Assembly (NCBI GenBank): GCA_030632925.1
Contig: DAOVTU010000011.1
Location: 1-15,395 of the forward strand
Source of the DNA: Candidatus Krumholzibacteriia bacterium
Lineage (GTDB): Bacteria; Krumholzibacteriota; Krumholzibacteriia; LZORAL124-64-63
DNA: 15,395 nucleotides
Reading direction: 5' to 3'
Shown here: piece by piece, positions 1 through 8,000 of the stretch
Position numbering within the stretch: position 1 is the stretch's first letter
Layout: each line of letters opens with the position of its first letter
The notes under the pieces: model-generated
The model's input: the letters and a program-made list of their open reading frames with translations, nothing else
What the model was told of the DNA's origin: nothing
Database searches by the model: none
Program-made: the position numbers and the translations under genes

Positions 1-1
1 C

Positions 2-1192
2 TGCGCGCTGCTGGCCAGTCGGGGCGTGCTCTTCTACAGCACCCACGTGGAAACCTACCTGCCGGCCCTGGCCTGCCTGACGCTGTTTACGGCCACCTGG
101 TTCAAGCCGCAGCGCAGTGATCTGGAGGCTTCGGCCTGGTTGGCCCTGGCGGTACTTTATCATCAAACGAATGTCTTGCTGGTGGTGCCGATCCTGCTCA
201 CGTCAGACCGCCTGCGGCCCGATTTTATTCGGGTTGTCTTGCCGGCCGGCGCCGCGGTGCTGGGTCTGTACATTGCCGGCTGGATATTCGAAGGCGGCGA
301 AACCGGGTTCTTCCCCTGGCTGCTGACCTACGCCCAGGCCGATGTGCCGGCCTGGGGCAGCTTGTCCCACTTTTCCTGGTCGGGTCTGTCCGCCCTGGGC
401 CTGAGCCAGATGCGCCAGATACTGCCCGTGCAGGAATTTGCCGCTGATCTGGGTGCGGTGGTGCTGCTGGTGCTGTTGGCCGGCCTGACTCGGCACCATC
501 TGGGCCAGACGCGCTTCCGCCGGGAACGGCGTTTCGCCTTGGCTTATCTGGCTGTATATCTGCCCTTTTTTCTGTGGTGGATTCCGTCGGACCCGGACTT
601 TTTTCTGGCCACCCTGTTGCCGCTGTGGATGCTCGCATTGTTGCTGCTGGCCGACCTGAACCGGCGTTGGCAATCATCCTGGTTGGTGGTGCCGGTGGTG
701 CTGCTGCTGGTCGGCAACCTGTGGTTCACGGCCCGGCCGCTGAGCCGGGATCCGGGCCTGGCGCACTGGCGGGCTCTGCAGTTGAGCCAGGTGATTGAGC
801 CCGGCACCGCCGTGGTGGTGGGGTACGGCCTGGAGCAGGAAGTGCTCTACTACACGGCCATCGAAGAAGTGTTCGAAGGAGATGCCCTGGGCCTGAAATT
901 GGCAGCCGGCGAGGTGGCCAGATGGCCATCGGGACCGGTGCTTGTTGGGCGCGGCTATTTGCAGGTGATGCTGCCGCGCTTCACGCCTGCCGATGAAATT
1001 CTGTTGCAAGCCCTGCTGGAATACAATGAGGCCGAACAAACTTGCCGCGCGCACCGTTTTTTGCCTGATGGGCTTGGCCTGTTGATCTCGGAGGAGCGCC
1101 AACCGGCCGACTTGTGGCCCGTGCTTTGCGATCGCCTGGCCCAAAACGTCGCCATTCACCTGCTCGAAGAAACCCGCAGCACTTCCCACTGA
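2..1192 (+). CDS. Polytopic membrane protein, probable GT-C-type glycosyltransferase (5' end outside window)
   Basis: The reading frame is open from base 2, so the GTG at 26 is almost certainly internal and the N-terminal half lies outside the window. About seven hydrophobic segments are visible in the first ~230 codons (for example around VVLPAGAAVLGLYIAG, LGAVVLLVLLAGL, FFLATLLPLWMLALLLLADL and WLVVPVVLLLVGNLWF). A soluble C-terminal domain of about 150 residues follows. The motif HVETYLPAL, at the start of a membrane segment, resembles the E-x-Y motif of DUF2723/PMT-like GT-C enzymes, which use polyprenyl-linked sugars at the periplasmic face. The catalytic acidic motif expected in the first extracellular loop would be upstream and cannot be checked. 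The gene stops with TGA at 1190-1192 and its last 37 bp overlap the convergent methyltransferase gene. Membrane protein is certain; the glycosyltransferase assignment is inference from topology and one motif. Confidence 0.6.
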   Translation, partial: CALLASRGVLFYSTHVETYLPALACLTLFTATWFKPQRSDLEASAWLALAVLYHQTNVLLVVPILLTSDRLRPDFIRVVLPAGAAVLGLYIAGWIFEGGETGFFPWLLTYAQADVPAWGSLSHFSWSGLSALGLSQMRQILPVQEFAADLGAVVLLVLLAGLTRHHLGQTRFRRERRFALAYLAVYLPFFLWWIPSDPDFFLATLLPLWMLALLLLADLNRRWQSSWLVVPVVLLLVGNLWFTARPLSRDPGLAHWRALQLSQVIEPGTAVVVGYGLEQEVLYYTAIEEVFEGDALGLKLAAGEVARWPSGPVLVGRGYLQVMLPRFTPADEILLQALLEYNEAEQTCRAHRFLPDGLGLLISEERQPADLWPVLCDRLAQNVAIHLLEETRSTSH

Positions 1193-1953
1193 TAGGGCAA
1201 GACGCGGTCACCCAACGGCTGGCCCGACCCATCGCAACTGGCGACCCATTCCATCGGTGCCCGTTTCAACATCCGCCGCCACTGGGCGCGGTCACAACAG
1301 TGCAGGTCATAACTGTCGTCAAAGTGCTCTTCACCGCGGGGGCGGTTGACCGTCAAATGACTGATCACGGTTTCGCGCCGGCCCCGTTTGGTGCCCGGTT
1401 CCGGCGGCAGGTAGTTCACAAGTTGGGTCACCCGGCAGCTGCCCCGAGCCGTTTGCCAGACGTCTTCTTCGGGATACAGCCAATCGTAGTCCGTCAGGCT
1501 CAAGCCGACCACATACAGGGCGCCGGGTGCCATGACTTGGGCCATCTGTTCGAAATGGTGCACGAAGGCGGCGTCCGAAGGCAAGTGGCGCAGGGTATTG
1601 ACCGGATTGAACGCAAAAGTAAAGCGCCCGGATGGCAATCCGGCCTGCCCGAAGGCCTCCTGAAAATCAACCATGTCGGCTTTGAAAAGGTGCCGGGCCG
1701 GGCACTTCAACCGCCCTCGGGCGTAGGCCAGTTGCCGCTCATCCAGGTCAAATCCGGCCACTCGGCGACCGCGGCCCTGGGCCACCCGTAAATAGCGCCC
1801 GGTGCCGCAGGCGGGCTCGAACCACATCCGGTTTTTTTTCAGCGAGTGTTCCGTGTGGCGTTTTTCGATGCGCTCAAGAGCATCAACTTCGGCCGCAGTA
1901 CCCGGCGTGTACAGGATGTCGTACAGCACCGGGTCGGCATACAGCCCGGCCAT
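1156..1953 (-). CDS. Class I SAM-dependent methyltransferase
   Basis: The 265-residue protein has a recognisable Rossmann methyltransferase core. Motif I is FEPACGTGRYL (residues 45-55, the glycine-rich SAM loop). An acidic residue that would bind the ribose follows in GFDLDERQL (about 68-75), then KADMVDF (91-97) and a motif IV-like strand FTFAFNPVNTLRHL (111-124). The frame is open further upstream, but the ATG at 1953-1951 is preferred because it overlaps the TAA of the upstream transporter gene as TAATG and the protein then begins just before conserved sequence. No strong Shine-Dalgarno is visible in front, which suits translation by termination-reinitiation. It is the last gene of the probable GNAT-YfcC-methyltransferase operon. 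The substrate cannot be told from sequence; the family includes small-molecule, rRNA and protein methylases. The tail runs 37 bp into the convergent membrane-protein gene. Confidence 0.85.
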   Translation of the reverse strand: MAGLYADPVLYDILYTPGTAAEVDALERIEKRHTEHSLKKNRMWFEPACGTGRYLRVAQGRGRRVAGFDLDERQLAYARGRLKCPARHLFKADMVDFQEAFGQAGLPSGRFTFAFNPVNTLRHLPSDAAFVHHFEQMAQVMAPGALYVVGLSLTDYDWLYPEEDVWQTARGSCRVTQLVNYLPPEPGTKRGRRETVISHLTVNRPRGEEHFDDSYDLHCCDRAQWRRMLKRAPMEWVASCDGSGQPLGDRVLPYQWEVLRVSSSR

Positions 1954-3398
1954 TAGTGGTACCCGATGGCCACGGCGATGATCAGGAATACGGCCGCCAG
2001 ACTCATCAGCATCGCGAACAGCGGCAACATGAAGCGCAGCCACTTGGTGTAGGGGATCTTGGCCAGCGAGAGCATGGCCATCAGGATGCCGCTGGTGGGA
2101 ATGATCGAGTTGCTGAAGCCGTCGCCGCAGGTGAAGGCGAAAACGGCGGTTTGGCGCGTGATGCCCAGGATGTCGGACAAGGGCGCCATCAGTGGCATGG
2201 TGACGGCGGCCTGGCCGCTGCCCGAAGGAATCAGCAGGTTCAGGGTCGATTCGAATCCAAGCATGCCGATGACCGCCACGTAACGCGGCACCTGGCCCAG
2301 CACGCTGGCGGCGCCGTGCACGATGGTGTCCATGATCTGGCCCTCGGCCAAAACGATACTGATGCCGCGGGCAAAGCCCACCACCAGGGCGGCCACGACC
2401 ATTTCTTCCATGCCCTTAATGAAAGCGCTGGTGGCGTCGGCCAGGGGCAGGCGGGCGATCAGGAAAGCGACGATGCCCATGAGGAAGAAGCCGCCGGCCA
2501 TGTCGGCCATCCACCAACCGTATTGTTGCACCGCAAAAATGATGAAGCCAAAGATGGCCATGCTGGATAATAGGATGGCCGTGTGGTGAGAGCCGTAGGC
2601 GACGTCATCGGTGGGCCCTTCGTCGATGTCGAAGCCGGCTTCACCCATGTATGATTTTGACGGATCGGCCTTGATGCGCGCGCCATACCGCAGCAGGTAG
2701 GTGACGCCCACGGCGAGGGCCAGACAAAGAAAGATGATGCGCAGGGTGAGCCCGCTGTTGAGGGGCAACTCGGCAATGCCCTGGGCCACGTTGACGGTGA
2801 ATGGGTTGGTGGTCGAGGCGGCAAAACCCACTTCGGCGGACACCAGCACCAGGGCCATGCCGTAGATCCGGTCGTAGCCCAGGCGCTTCGAGACAATCAG
2901 GAACACCGGTATCAGGGGGATGAATTCTTCACCCATGCCGAGGGTCGAGCCACCGATGGCCATGACGACCATCAAAACCACCGTCAGCAGCGGGCCGCGG
3001 TCGCCCAGCTTGTTGAGCAGGCGACCGATGGCCGCCGTGATCACGCCGGTGCGCTGCAGGATGCCGAAGGTGCCGCCAATGATGAATATGAAAAAGATGA
3101 TGTCCGCAGCCGCTTCCAACCCACGGGGGATGGCTGACAGGAAACTTTGCGCACCCACCGGTGTGGCCTTGCCCTCAACCGGATCGCCCAGCAGGGCGCC
3201 CTTGAGCGAGATGTGCTTGTCGACGTGCTTGAAGGTGCCAGGCACCAGCAACGTGCGCTCCTTGCCCTCGACCACCTTGGTCTCCCGGTCGTATTGGCCT
3301 GAAGGCACAACCCAGGTGAACAGGGAGGAAACAAAGACGACTATGGTCAACAACACAAAAACGTGGGGGACCTTGAAACGGGATCGGGATTCGGACAC
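1953..3398 (-). CDS. yfcC: YfcC-family membrane transporter
   Basis: This 481-residue, very hydrophobic protein matches the YfcC/C4-dicarboxylate-arginine antiporter-like family (about 12 membrane segments, usual length 470-510). It opens with KVPHVFVLLTIVVFVSS...WVVPSGQYDRE (residues 9-39), a family hallmark. It continues with GGTFGILQRTGVI (108-120), GMGEEFIPLIPVFL (154-167), STTNPFTVNVAQ (195-206), IPSGSGQAAVTMPLM (390-404) and DGFSNSIIPTSG (426-437). The two half-repeat Ser/Thr-Pro motifs are the kind that line the substrate path in ion-transporter-superfamily proteins. The start is GTG at 3398-3396, with AGGAG six bases upstream. It lies 46 bp downstream of the GNAT gene and its stop overlaps the methyltransferase start. 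The substrate (carboxylate or basic amino acid) is unresolved within the family, so the symbol indicates family membership only. Confidence 0.88.
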   Translation of the reverse strand: MSESRSRFKVPHVFVLLTIVVFVSSLFTWVVPSGQYDRETKVVEGKERTLLVPGTFKHVDKHISLKGALLGDPVEGKATPVGAQSFLSAIPRGLEAAADIIFFIFIIGGTFGILQRTGVITAAIGRLLNKLGDRGPLLTVVLMVVMAIGGSTLGMGEEFIPLIPVFLIVSKRLGYDRIYGMALVLVSAEVGFAASTTNPFTVNVAQGIAELPLNSGLTLRIIFLCLALAVGVTYLLRYGARIKADPSKSYMGEAGFDIDEGPTDDVAYGSHHTAILLSSMAIFGFIIFAVQQYGWWMADMAGGFFLMGIVAFLIARLPLADATSAFIKGMEEMVVAALVVGFARGISIVLAEGQIMDTIVHGAASVLGQVPRYVAVIGMLGFESTLNLLIPSGSGQAAVTMPLMAPLSDILGITRQTAVFAFTCGDGFSNSIIPTSGILMAMLSLAKIPYTKWLRFMLPLFAMLMSLAAVFLIIAVAIGYH

Positions 3399-3444
3399 GC
3401 AGGGCTCCTGGGTCGGGGCTGGAAAGTTTCTGGAGTAGCTGGGT

Positions 3445-3957
3445 CTAGAGCTCTTCGATCAGGCGGTGGTACTTCACTTCGCCCTGGAAAAATTCGAGGG
3501 TGCCGGCCACGAGTTCCTTGATCAGGAAAAACGCATCGTAATCCGAGCCCACGTAGCTGATGCCTTCTTCGACCGCAGGCGTGAATCCGAACCTGCTGTA
3601 ATATTCCGGATGACCCAACGTGACGACGACTTCGGCTTTGGCTGCAATGCAGGCTTCGAGGCCGGCTTTGACCAACTCGCCACCCACGCCGTGGTCCTGG
3701 AATTCCGGATGCACAGCCAACGGAGCCAGGCCCATGGTCGCTGGGCTGGGGGTGGTGTCGCCGATGGCCACGGGCGTAAATAGAATATGGCCGACCACTT
3801 CATCGCCCATCACGGCGACCAGAGAAATCACGTGCTGGGCTTCCTGGCGCAGGCCGTCCACGAGCACCGCTTCGCTGTCGGTCTCGAAGGCCAGTTTGTT
3901 GATGTCGTGGACCCGGGCGTAGTCGTCCGGGCTTTCGGGGCGAATGATGCAATCCAT
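3445..3957 (-). CDS. GNAT-family N-acetyltransferase (YhbS-like)
   Basis: The 170-residue protein begins with a typical GNAT strand, IIRPESPDDYARVHDIN. It carries the acetyl-CoA-binding motif A as GLAPLAVHPEFQDHGVGGEL (residues 76-95), in which QDHGVGG is the Q/R-x-x-G-x-G/A pyrophosphate loop. The later LGHPEYYSRFGFTPA (114-128) is characteristic of the YhbS/COG3153 subgroup. The start ATG at 3957 has a strong GAGGAGGG ribosome binding site 9 bases upstream. It is the first gene of a likely operon with the transporter (46 bp away) and the methyltransferase. The acceptor substrate is unknown; YhbS-like proteins are mostly uncharacterised cytoplasmic acetyltransferases. The 5' leader can form hairpins (see separate entry). 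Confidence 0.88.
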   Translation of the reverse strand: MDCIIRPESPDDYARVHDINKLAFETDSEAVLVDGLRQEAQHVISLVAVMGDEVVGHILFTPVAIGDTTPSPATMGLAPLAVHPEFQDHGVGGELVKAGLEACIAAKAEVVVTLGHPEYYSRFGFTPAVEEGISYVGSDYDAFFLIKELVAGTLEFFQGEVKYHRLIEEL

Positions 3958-3993
3958 GGGGCAAAACCCTCCTCAAGTATGGACCGTGTGCCA

Positions 3994-4034
3994 CCTCCTT
4001 GGAGGGGCATTGGGCAAGGTGCTTCACCATGCCC
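3994..4034 (-). promoter_or_regulatory. Inverted repeats in the GNAT operon leader
   Basis: Two inverted repeats lie 37-77 bp upstream of the GNAT start. One has CCTCC (3994-3998) against GGAGG (4001-4005). On the minus strand it reads AAGGAGGT preceded by its own anti-sequence CCTCC. The second is a hairpin GGGCA-A-GGTG / CTT / CACC-A-TGCCC spanning 4012-4034, with one A/A mismatch. Neither is followed by a T-run on either strand, so they are not terminators. They could be leader RNA structure or operator sites; the function is unknown. Confidence 0.3.
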
Positions 4035-4181
4035 TAAGCGGCGGGGGAGTGCAACCATCTTTGGTGTGAAATGGCCCCAAGCTGTAGGTGGCGGTTGAAA
4101 GGGGTGTCTCATGGATCTATCTGTGTTAACTTGAAGTTCCTCCCAGGGGATTGGGACGAATTACCGGGTGCTGGGTACTTG

Positions 4182-4214
4182 ATTGTCGGAGAATTGTCGG
4201 AGAATTGACGGAGG
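4182..4214 (+). repeat. Three tandem 11-bp repeats ending in the ribosome binding site
   Basis: The unit ATTGTCGGAGA occurs at 4182-4192 and 4193-4203 as two exact copies. A third, slightly changed copy (ATTGACGGAGG) is at 4204-4214. The third copy supplies the GGAGG Shine-Dalgarno at 4210-4214, eight bases before the ATG of the PAS-domain gene. The earlier copies each carry a weaker CGGAGA. Such a short tandem array is prone to slippage and could change the number of ribosome docking sites. Confidence 0.85.
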
Positions 4215-4222
4215 ATGTCCGA

Positions 4223-4897
4223 ATGGATGCGGAACTGAAATTTGCCGAAACCCTCGAGGCCCATCTGGCCTTCCTGCAGAAGTTTATCTTTTCCATTCCC
4301 AGCGGTCTTGCCCTTCATAAAATTATTGTGGATAAAAACCAAAAGCCGGTGGACTACGTTTTTGTTGAAATCAACGGGGCTTTCGAAAAATTGACGGGTT
4401 TGCAGCGGGAAGCCGTGGTCGGTAAGCGGGTCACTGAAGTTTTGCCCGGTGTCGAAAAGGACCCTGCCGACTGGATCGGCGTTTATGGCCAGGTGGCCCT
4501 GACGGGTGAATCCACCAGCTTTGACCAATTCTCCGAAGCCATCCAGAGGTGGTTCCGAATCGTGGCGACCTGCCCGGAGCCGGGTTATTTCATGGTGATC
4601 TTTGAAGACATCACCGACCGTAAAAATGACGAAGCGGAACGGGAAGAACTGGTTGGTGAACTGCAGACCGCCCTGGCTGAGATTTCGACTCTGCGGGGCA
4701 TCGTGCCGCTGTGTTCCTACTGCAAGAAAGTCCGGGATGACGACGGATATTGGGAACAGGTTGAAACCTATATTGCGCAGAAGACCGAGGCCCAGGTCAG
4801 CCACGGTATCTGCCCCGGTTGCCTGAAAGAGAATCATCCTGAAGAATTTGAGCTGCTTTACCCCAACGGGATAGTCAAGCCGGACTCAGGGGAATAA
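4223..4897 (+). CDS. PAS-domain sensor protein with C-terminal paired-CxxC module
   Basis: The 224-residue soluble protein has a PAS fold at about residues 20-132: FIFSIPSGLALHKIIVD, then VFVEINGAFEKLTGL, KRVTEVLPG and FMVIFEDITDRK, the usual PAS end. A coiled-coil linker (about 133-158, EREELVGELQTALAEI) leads to a module with C164-x2-C167 in LCSYCKKVRDDDGYW and C197-x2-C200 in SHGICPGC, followed by HPEE. I recognise this tail as recurring after PAS or receiver domains in environmental bacteria, and the four cysteines suggest a zinc site. There is no kinase, GGDEF or helix-turn-helix domain, so the output is unknown. The ATG at 4223 is chosen for GGAGG eight bases upstream and because it starts the amphipathic helix before the PAS domain. 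An upstream in-frame TTG at 4151 would add a non-conserved extension across the 11-bp repeats. No membrane segment. Confidence 0.85.
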   Translation: MDAELKFAETLEAHLAFLQKFIFSIPSGLALHKIIVDKNQKPVDYVFVEINGAFEKLTGLQREAVVGKRVTEVLPGVEKDPADWIGVYGQVALTGESTSFDQFSEAIQRWFRIVATCPEPGYFMVIFEDITDRKNDEAEREELVGELQTALAEISTLRGIVPLCSYCKKVRDDDGYWEQVETYIAQKTEAQVSHGICPGCLKENHPEEFELLYPNGIVKPDSGE

Positions 4898-4963
4898 AAC
4901 TGCCTCTTGCTCCGTTCCGGGGTCAAGTGCAACAATCTGCCGTACAGAACGAATTAAGTGTCG

Positions 4964-4969
4964 TCTAAT
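4964..4969 (+). promoter_or_regulatory. Possible -10 element for the protease gene (TCTAAT)
   Basis: TCTAAT matches TATAAT at five of six bases, though the mismatch is at the important second position. It would place the start of transcription at about 4976, inside the hairpin, so that transcripts from it would lack the first stem arm. The corresponding -35 (CGTACA, 4941-4946, 17-bp spacer) is poor. This is a weak candidate only. Confidence 0.2.
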
Positions 4970-4970
4970 T

Positions 4971-5003
4971 GGCCGGAATCCGGCCTGTTCTTGTGTGTTT
5001 TTT
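4971..5003 (+). terminator. Intrinsic terminator / possible attenuator hairpin
   Basis: A perfect stem GGCCGG (4971-4976) / CCGGCC (4980-4985) with an AAT loop is followed by a T-rich run ending in seven T (4986-5003). It lies 74 bp after the PAS gene stop and should end that transcript. The Shine-Dalgarno of the next gene (GGAGG, 5007-5011) begins only three bases after the T-run. The hairpin is therefore also in, or at the start of, the leader of the tricorn-like protease. Confidence 0.65.
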
Positions 5004-5017
5004 CCCGGAGGTACCCC

Positions 5018-8000
5018 GTGAAGCGCCTGCTCCTGGTTTCCCTGCTCCTGCTGTCTGTTGTCGGCACCGCTGCTGTCGCGGCCGAAACAGCTCCCGGCTA
5101 CGTCCTGCGCTACGCTGACGTGACGGCCGATCAGATCGTTTTCACTTACGAAGACGACCTTTGGTTGGTCCCCGTCGCTGGTGGCGACGCCCACCGCATC
5201 ACCAGCCACGCCGGCCGCGAGTTGTCGGCCAAGTTTTCTCCCGATGGGACCAGGCTGGCTTTCACCGCCGACTATGACGGCGGCGGCGATGTGTATGTGA
5301 TGGATGCCCGCGGTGGCGTGCCCCAGCGGCTGACGTATCATCCGAGCGGGGGCACGGTGCTGGACTGGACCGCCGATGGCCAGAGCGTGATCTTCACCTC
5401 GAACCGCGAAGCGCCCATGTACTCGTCCGAGTTGTACACCATCCCGGCTGATGGCGGCATGGCCGTGCGCTTGCCCGTGGACCGCGGCGCCTTGGCCTCC
5501 ATGGCTCCCGATGGCAGCGGCCTGGCATTCAACCGCTTTGGCCGCCACACCCGCACCTGGAAACGCTACCAGGGCGGCAACGCCCAGGACGTGTGGGTGC
5601 TCGACTTCGCCAGTGGTGATATTTCACAATTGACCGACTGGACGGGCAGCGACCAGTTCCCCATGTGGGGCGACGGCGCGATCTATTTCAACAGCGATCG
5701 CGAAGACGGCAACCTGAACATCTACCGCTACGATACAACCAGTAAGGCCACCACGCGCCTGACCAACTACACGGACTACGATGTCAAATGGCCCAGCTAT
5801 GGTGACGGCAAGGTCGTCTTCCAGTATGGCCCCGGTTTGAGCGTATTGGATACGGCAACCGGCAAGGCCGCACCGGTGGCCATCAACGTGCCGACTGATC
5901 GCCGCCATCTGCGCGAAGAACTGGTTTCGGTTGAGCCCCGTGACGGCGCCTTCTGCCTGTCGCCAGCCGGCGAACGGGCCATTGTCGTTGGTCGCGGTGA
6001 AGTCCTGAACCTGCCCACCGACAAGGGCGACGCCCTGAACTTGACGCGCACCAACGACAGCCGCGAAAAGAACGCGGCCTGGAGCCCGGACGGCCGTTGG
6101 ATTGCCCTGATTTCGGACCGCACCGGCGAAGAGCAGGTCTACTTGGTGGACCAGCGCGGTGAAAAAGAGTGGAAACAGCTGACCAAGGGCAACTTTGGCT
6201 ATACCAACCAGTTGGCGTGGTCACCGGACAGCAAATACTTGGTGTTCAGCGACAAGTTCATGAAGCTGCATCTGGTCGATGCCGCCTCCGGCGCGACGAA
6301 GGAGATCGCCCACAGCGATTACGATGACGCCTGGGAACGCTGGGGCATCATGGACTATGTCTGGTCGCGGGACAGCCGCTGGCTGGCCTACACCGGCCAG
6401 ACCCACAACATGAACGAAGCGATCTTCCTGTACGATACCAAGGGCGGCAAGACCCACAAGCTGACCGACGAGATGACCAACGACTGGTCGCCATCCTTCT
6501 CGCCCGATGGGCAGTACCTGTACTTCCTGTCCAACCGGACCTTCCACCCGACCATGGGCCGGCAGGATCAGAACCACATCTTCCTGAAATTGGCCAAGCC
6601 CTACCTGTTCGTGCTGCGCGATGGCGTGCGTTCGCCTTTCCACGGTGACGATGTGGCGGTAACCGCCGGTGACGATGAAGATGAGAAGAAGGACGAGGAC
6701 ACCGCGACCGTCATCGACTTCGATGGTCTCTCGTCGCGGTTGCTGGTCTGCGACGGCGTGGACGCGGGCAACTACTTCCGCCTGACCGCGGTCAAGGGCG
6801 GCTTTCTGATGCTCGACAAGAAGGACTACGAATTCCTCAAGTACCAGAACGTGGACGACGGCACGGGCGGCAGCCTGGATCTGTTGAAGTACTCCCTGGA
6901 GGACAAGGAAGCCGAGTCCATCCTCGATGGCATCGCCAACTACCATCTGAGCGCCGACGGCAAGCAGTTGATCTACCGCGCCGGTTCCCAGTACGGCATG
7001 GTCAGCGCCACCAAGGGCGGCAAGGTGGGCGATGGCAAAATCGATCTGGGCGCCGTCAAATTGCGCGTCGATCGCCTCGAAGAGTATCCCCAGATTTTCG
7101 CTGAAGCCTGGCGCATCCAGCGTGACTGGTTCTACGACAAGGACATGCACGGTGTCGACTGGCAGGCCATGTACGACAAGTACGCGCCCTTCGTGGCCGG
7201 CTGTGGCACCCGCGGTGATTTGAATTACCTGATCGGCGAGATGATTTCCGAGCTGAACATTGGCCACACGTACATCTTTGGCGGCGACTACGAAGATGGC
7301 GCGGCCCGCGTTGGCACCGGTGCCCTTGGCGCAGTATTCACCGCTGAGAAGGGCAAGGATTACTACCGCATCAGCGAAATCCTGCCCGGTGTGAGCTGGG
7401 ACACGCGTTACCGTTCGCCTTTGGCTGCGCCCGGCGTGCCCATTGAAGCAGGCGACTACCTCATCGCCATCGACGGCGTGCCGGTCAAGGTGGGCGACAA
7501 CGTCTACGAACTTCTGATCGACAAGGGCCGCCAGATGGTCAGCCTGACGACCAATTCTTCGGCCTCGCCCAAGGGCGCCGTGATCACCCGCGTGCGTGCC
7601 CTGCGCAGCGAAATGGGACTGCGCTACCGCGATTGGGTCGATGGCAACCTGGACCACGTCACCCAGGCCACGGACAGCCGCATCGGCTACATCCACCTGC
7701 CGAACATGGGCGAAAACGGTCTGGTCGAATTCGGCCGCAGTTATTATCCCCAAACCTGGAAAGACGCCCTGATCATCGACGACCGCTACAATGGCGGCGG
7801 CTTCGTGGGCGACATGATCATCGACCGCCTCGAACGCGTGATGTGGGCCATGACCCAGCCCCGCGAAGGCAAGAACGGCACCAACCCCGAGCGCGTGCAG
7901 CACGGTCCGGTGGTGGTGCTGATCGACGGCGACACCTACAGCAACGGCGAGTTCTTCGCCGAAGCCATCAAGACCCTGGGTTTGGCGACAACCATTGGCG

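Noticed and set aside
26..28. GTG as the true start of the first gene
   Set aside because: The frame is open to the window edge, there is no ribosome binding site before it, and the encoded start falls inside a membrane-protein motif region.
1114..1791. 225-codon plus-strand frame over the methyltransferase gene
   Set aside because: Antisense to a gene with an intact SAM-binding motif; no ribosome binding site or protein-like pattern.
4109..4837. 242-codon minus-strand frame over the PAS gene
   Set aside because: Antisense shadow; it lacks a plausible start region and the plus strand encodes PAS and CxxC motifs.
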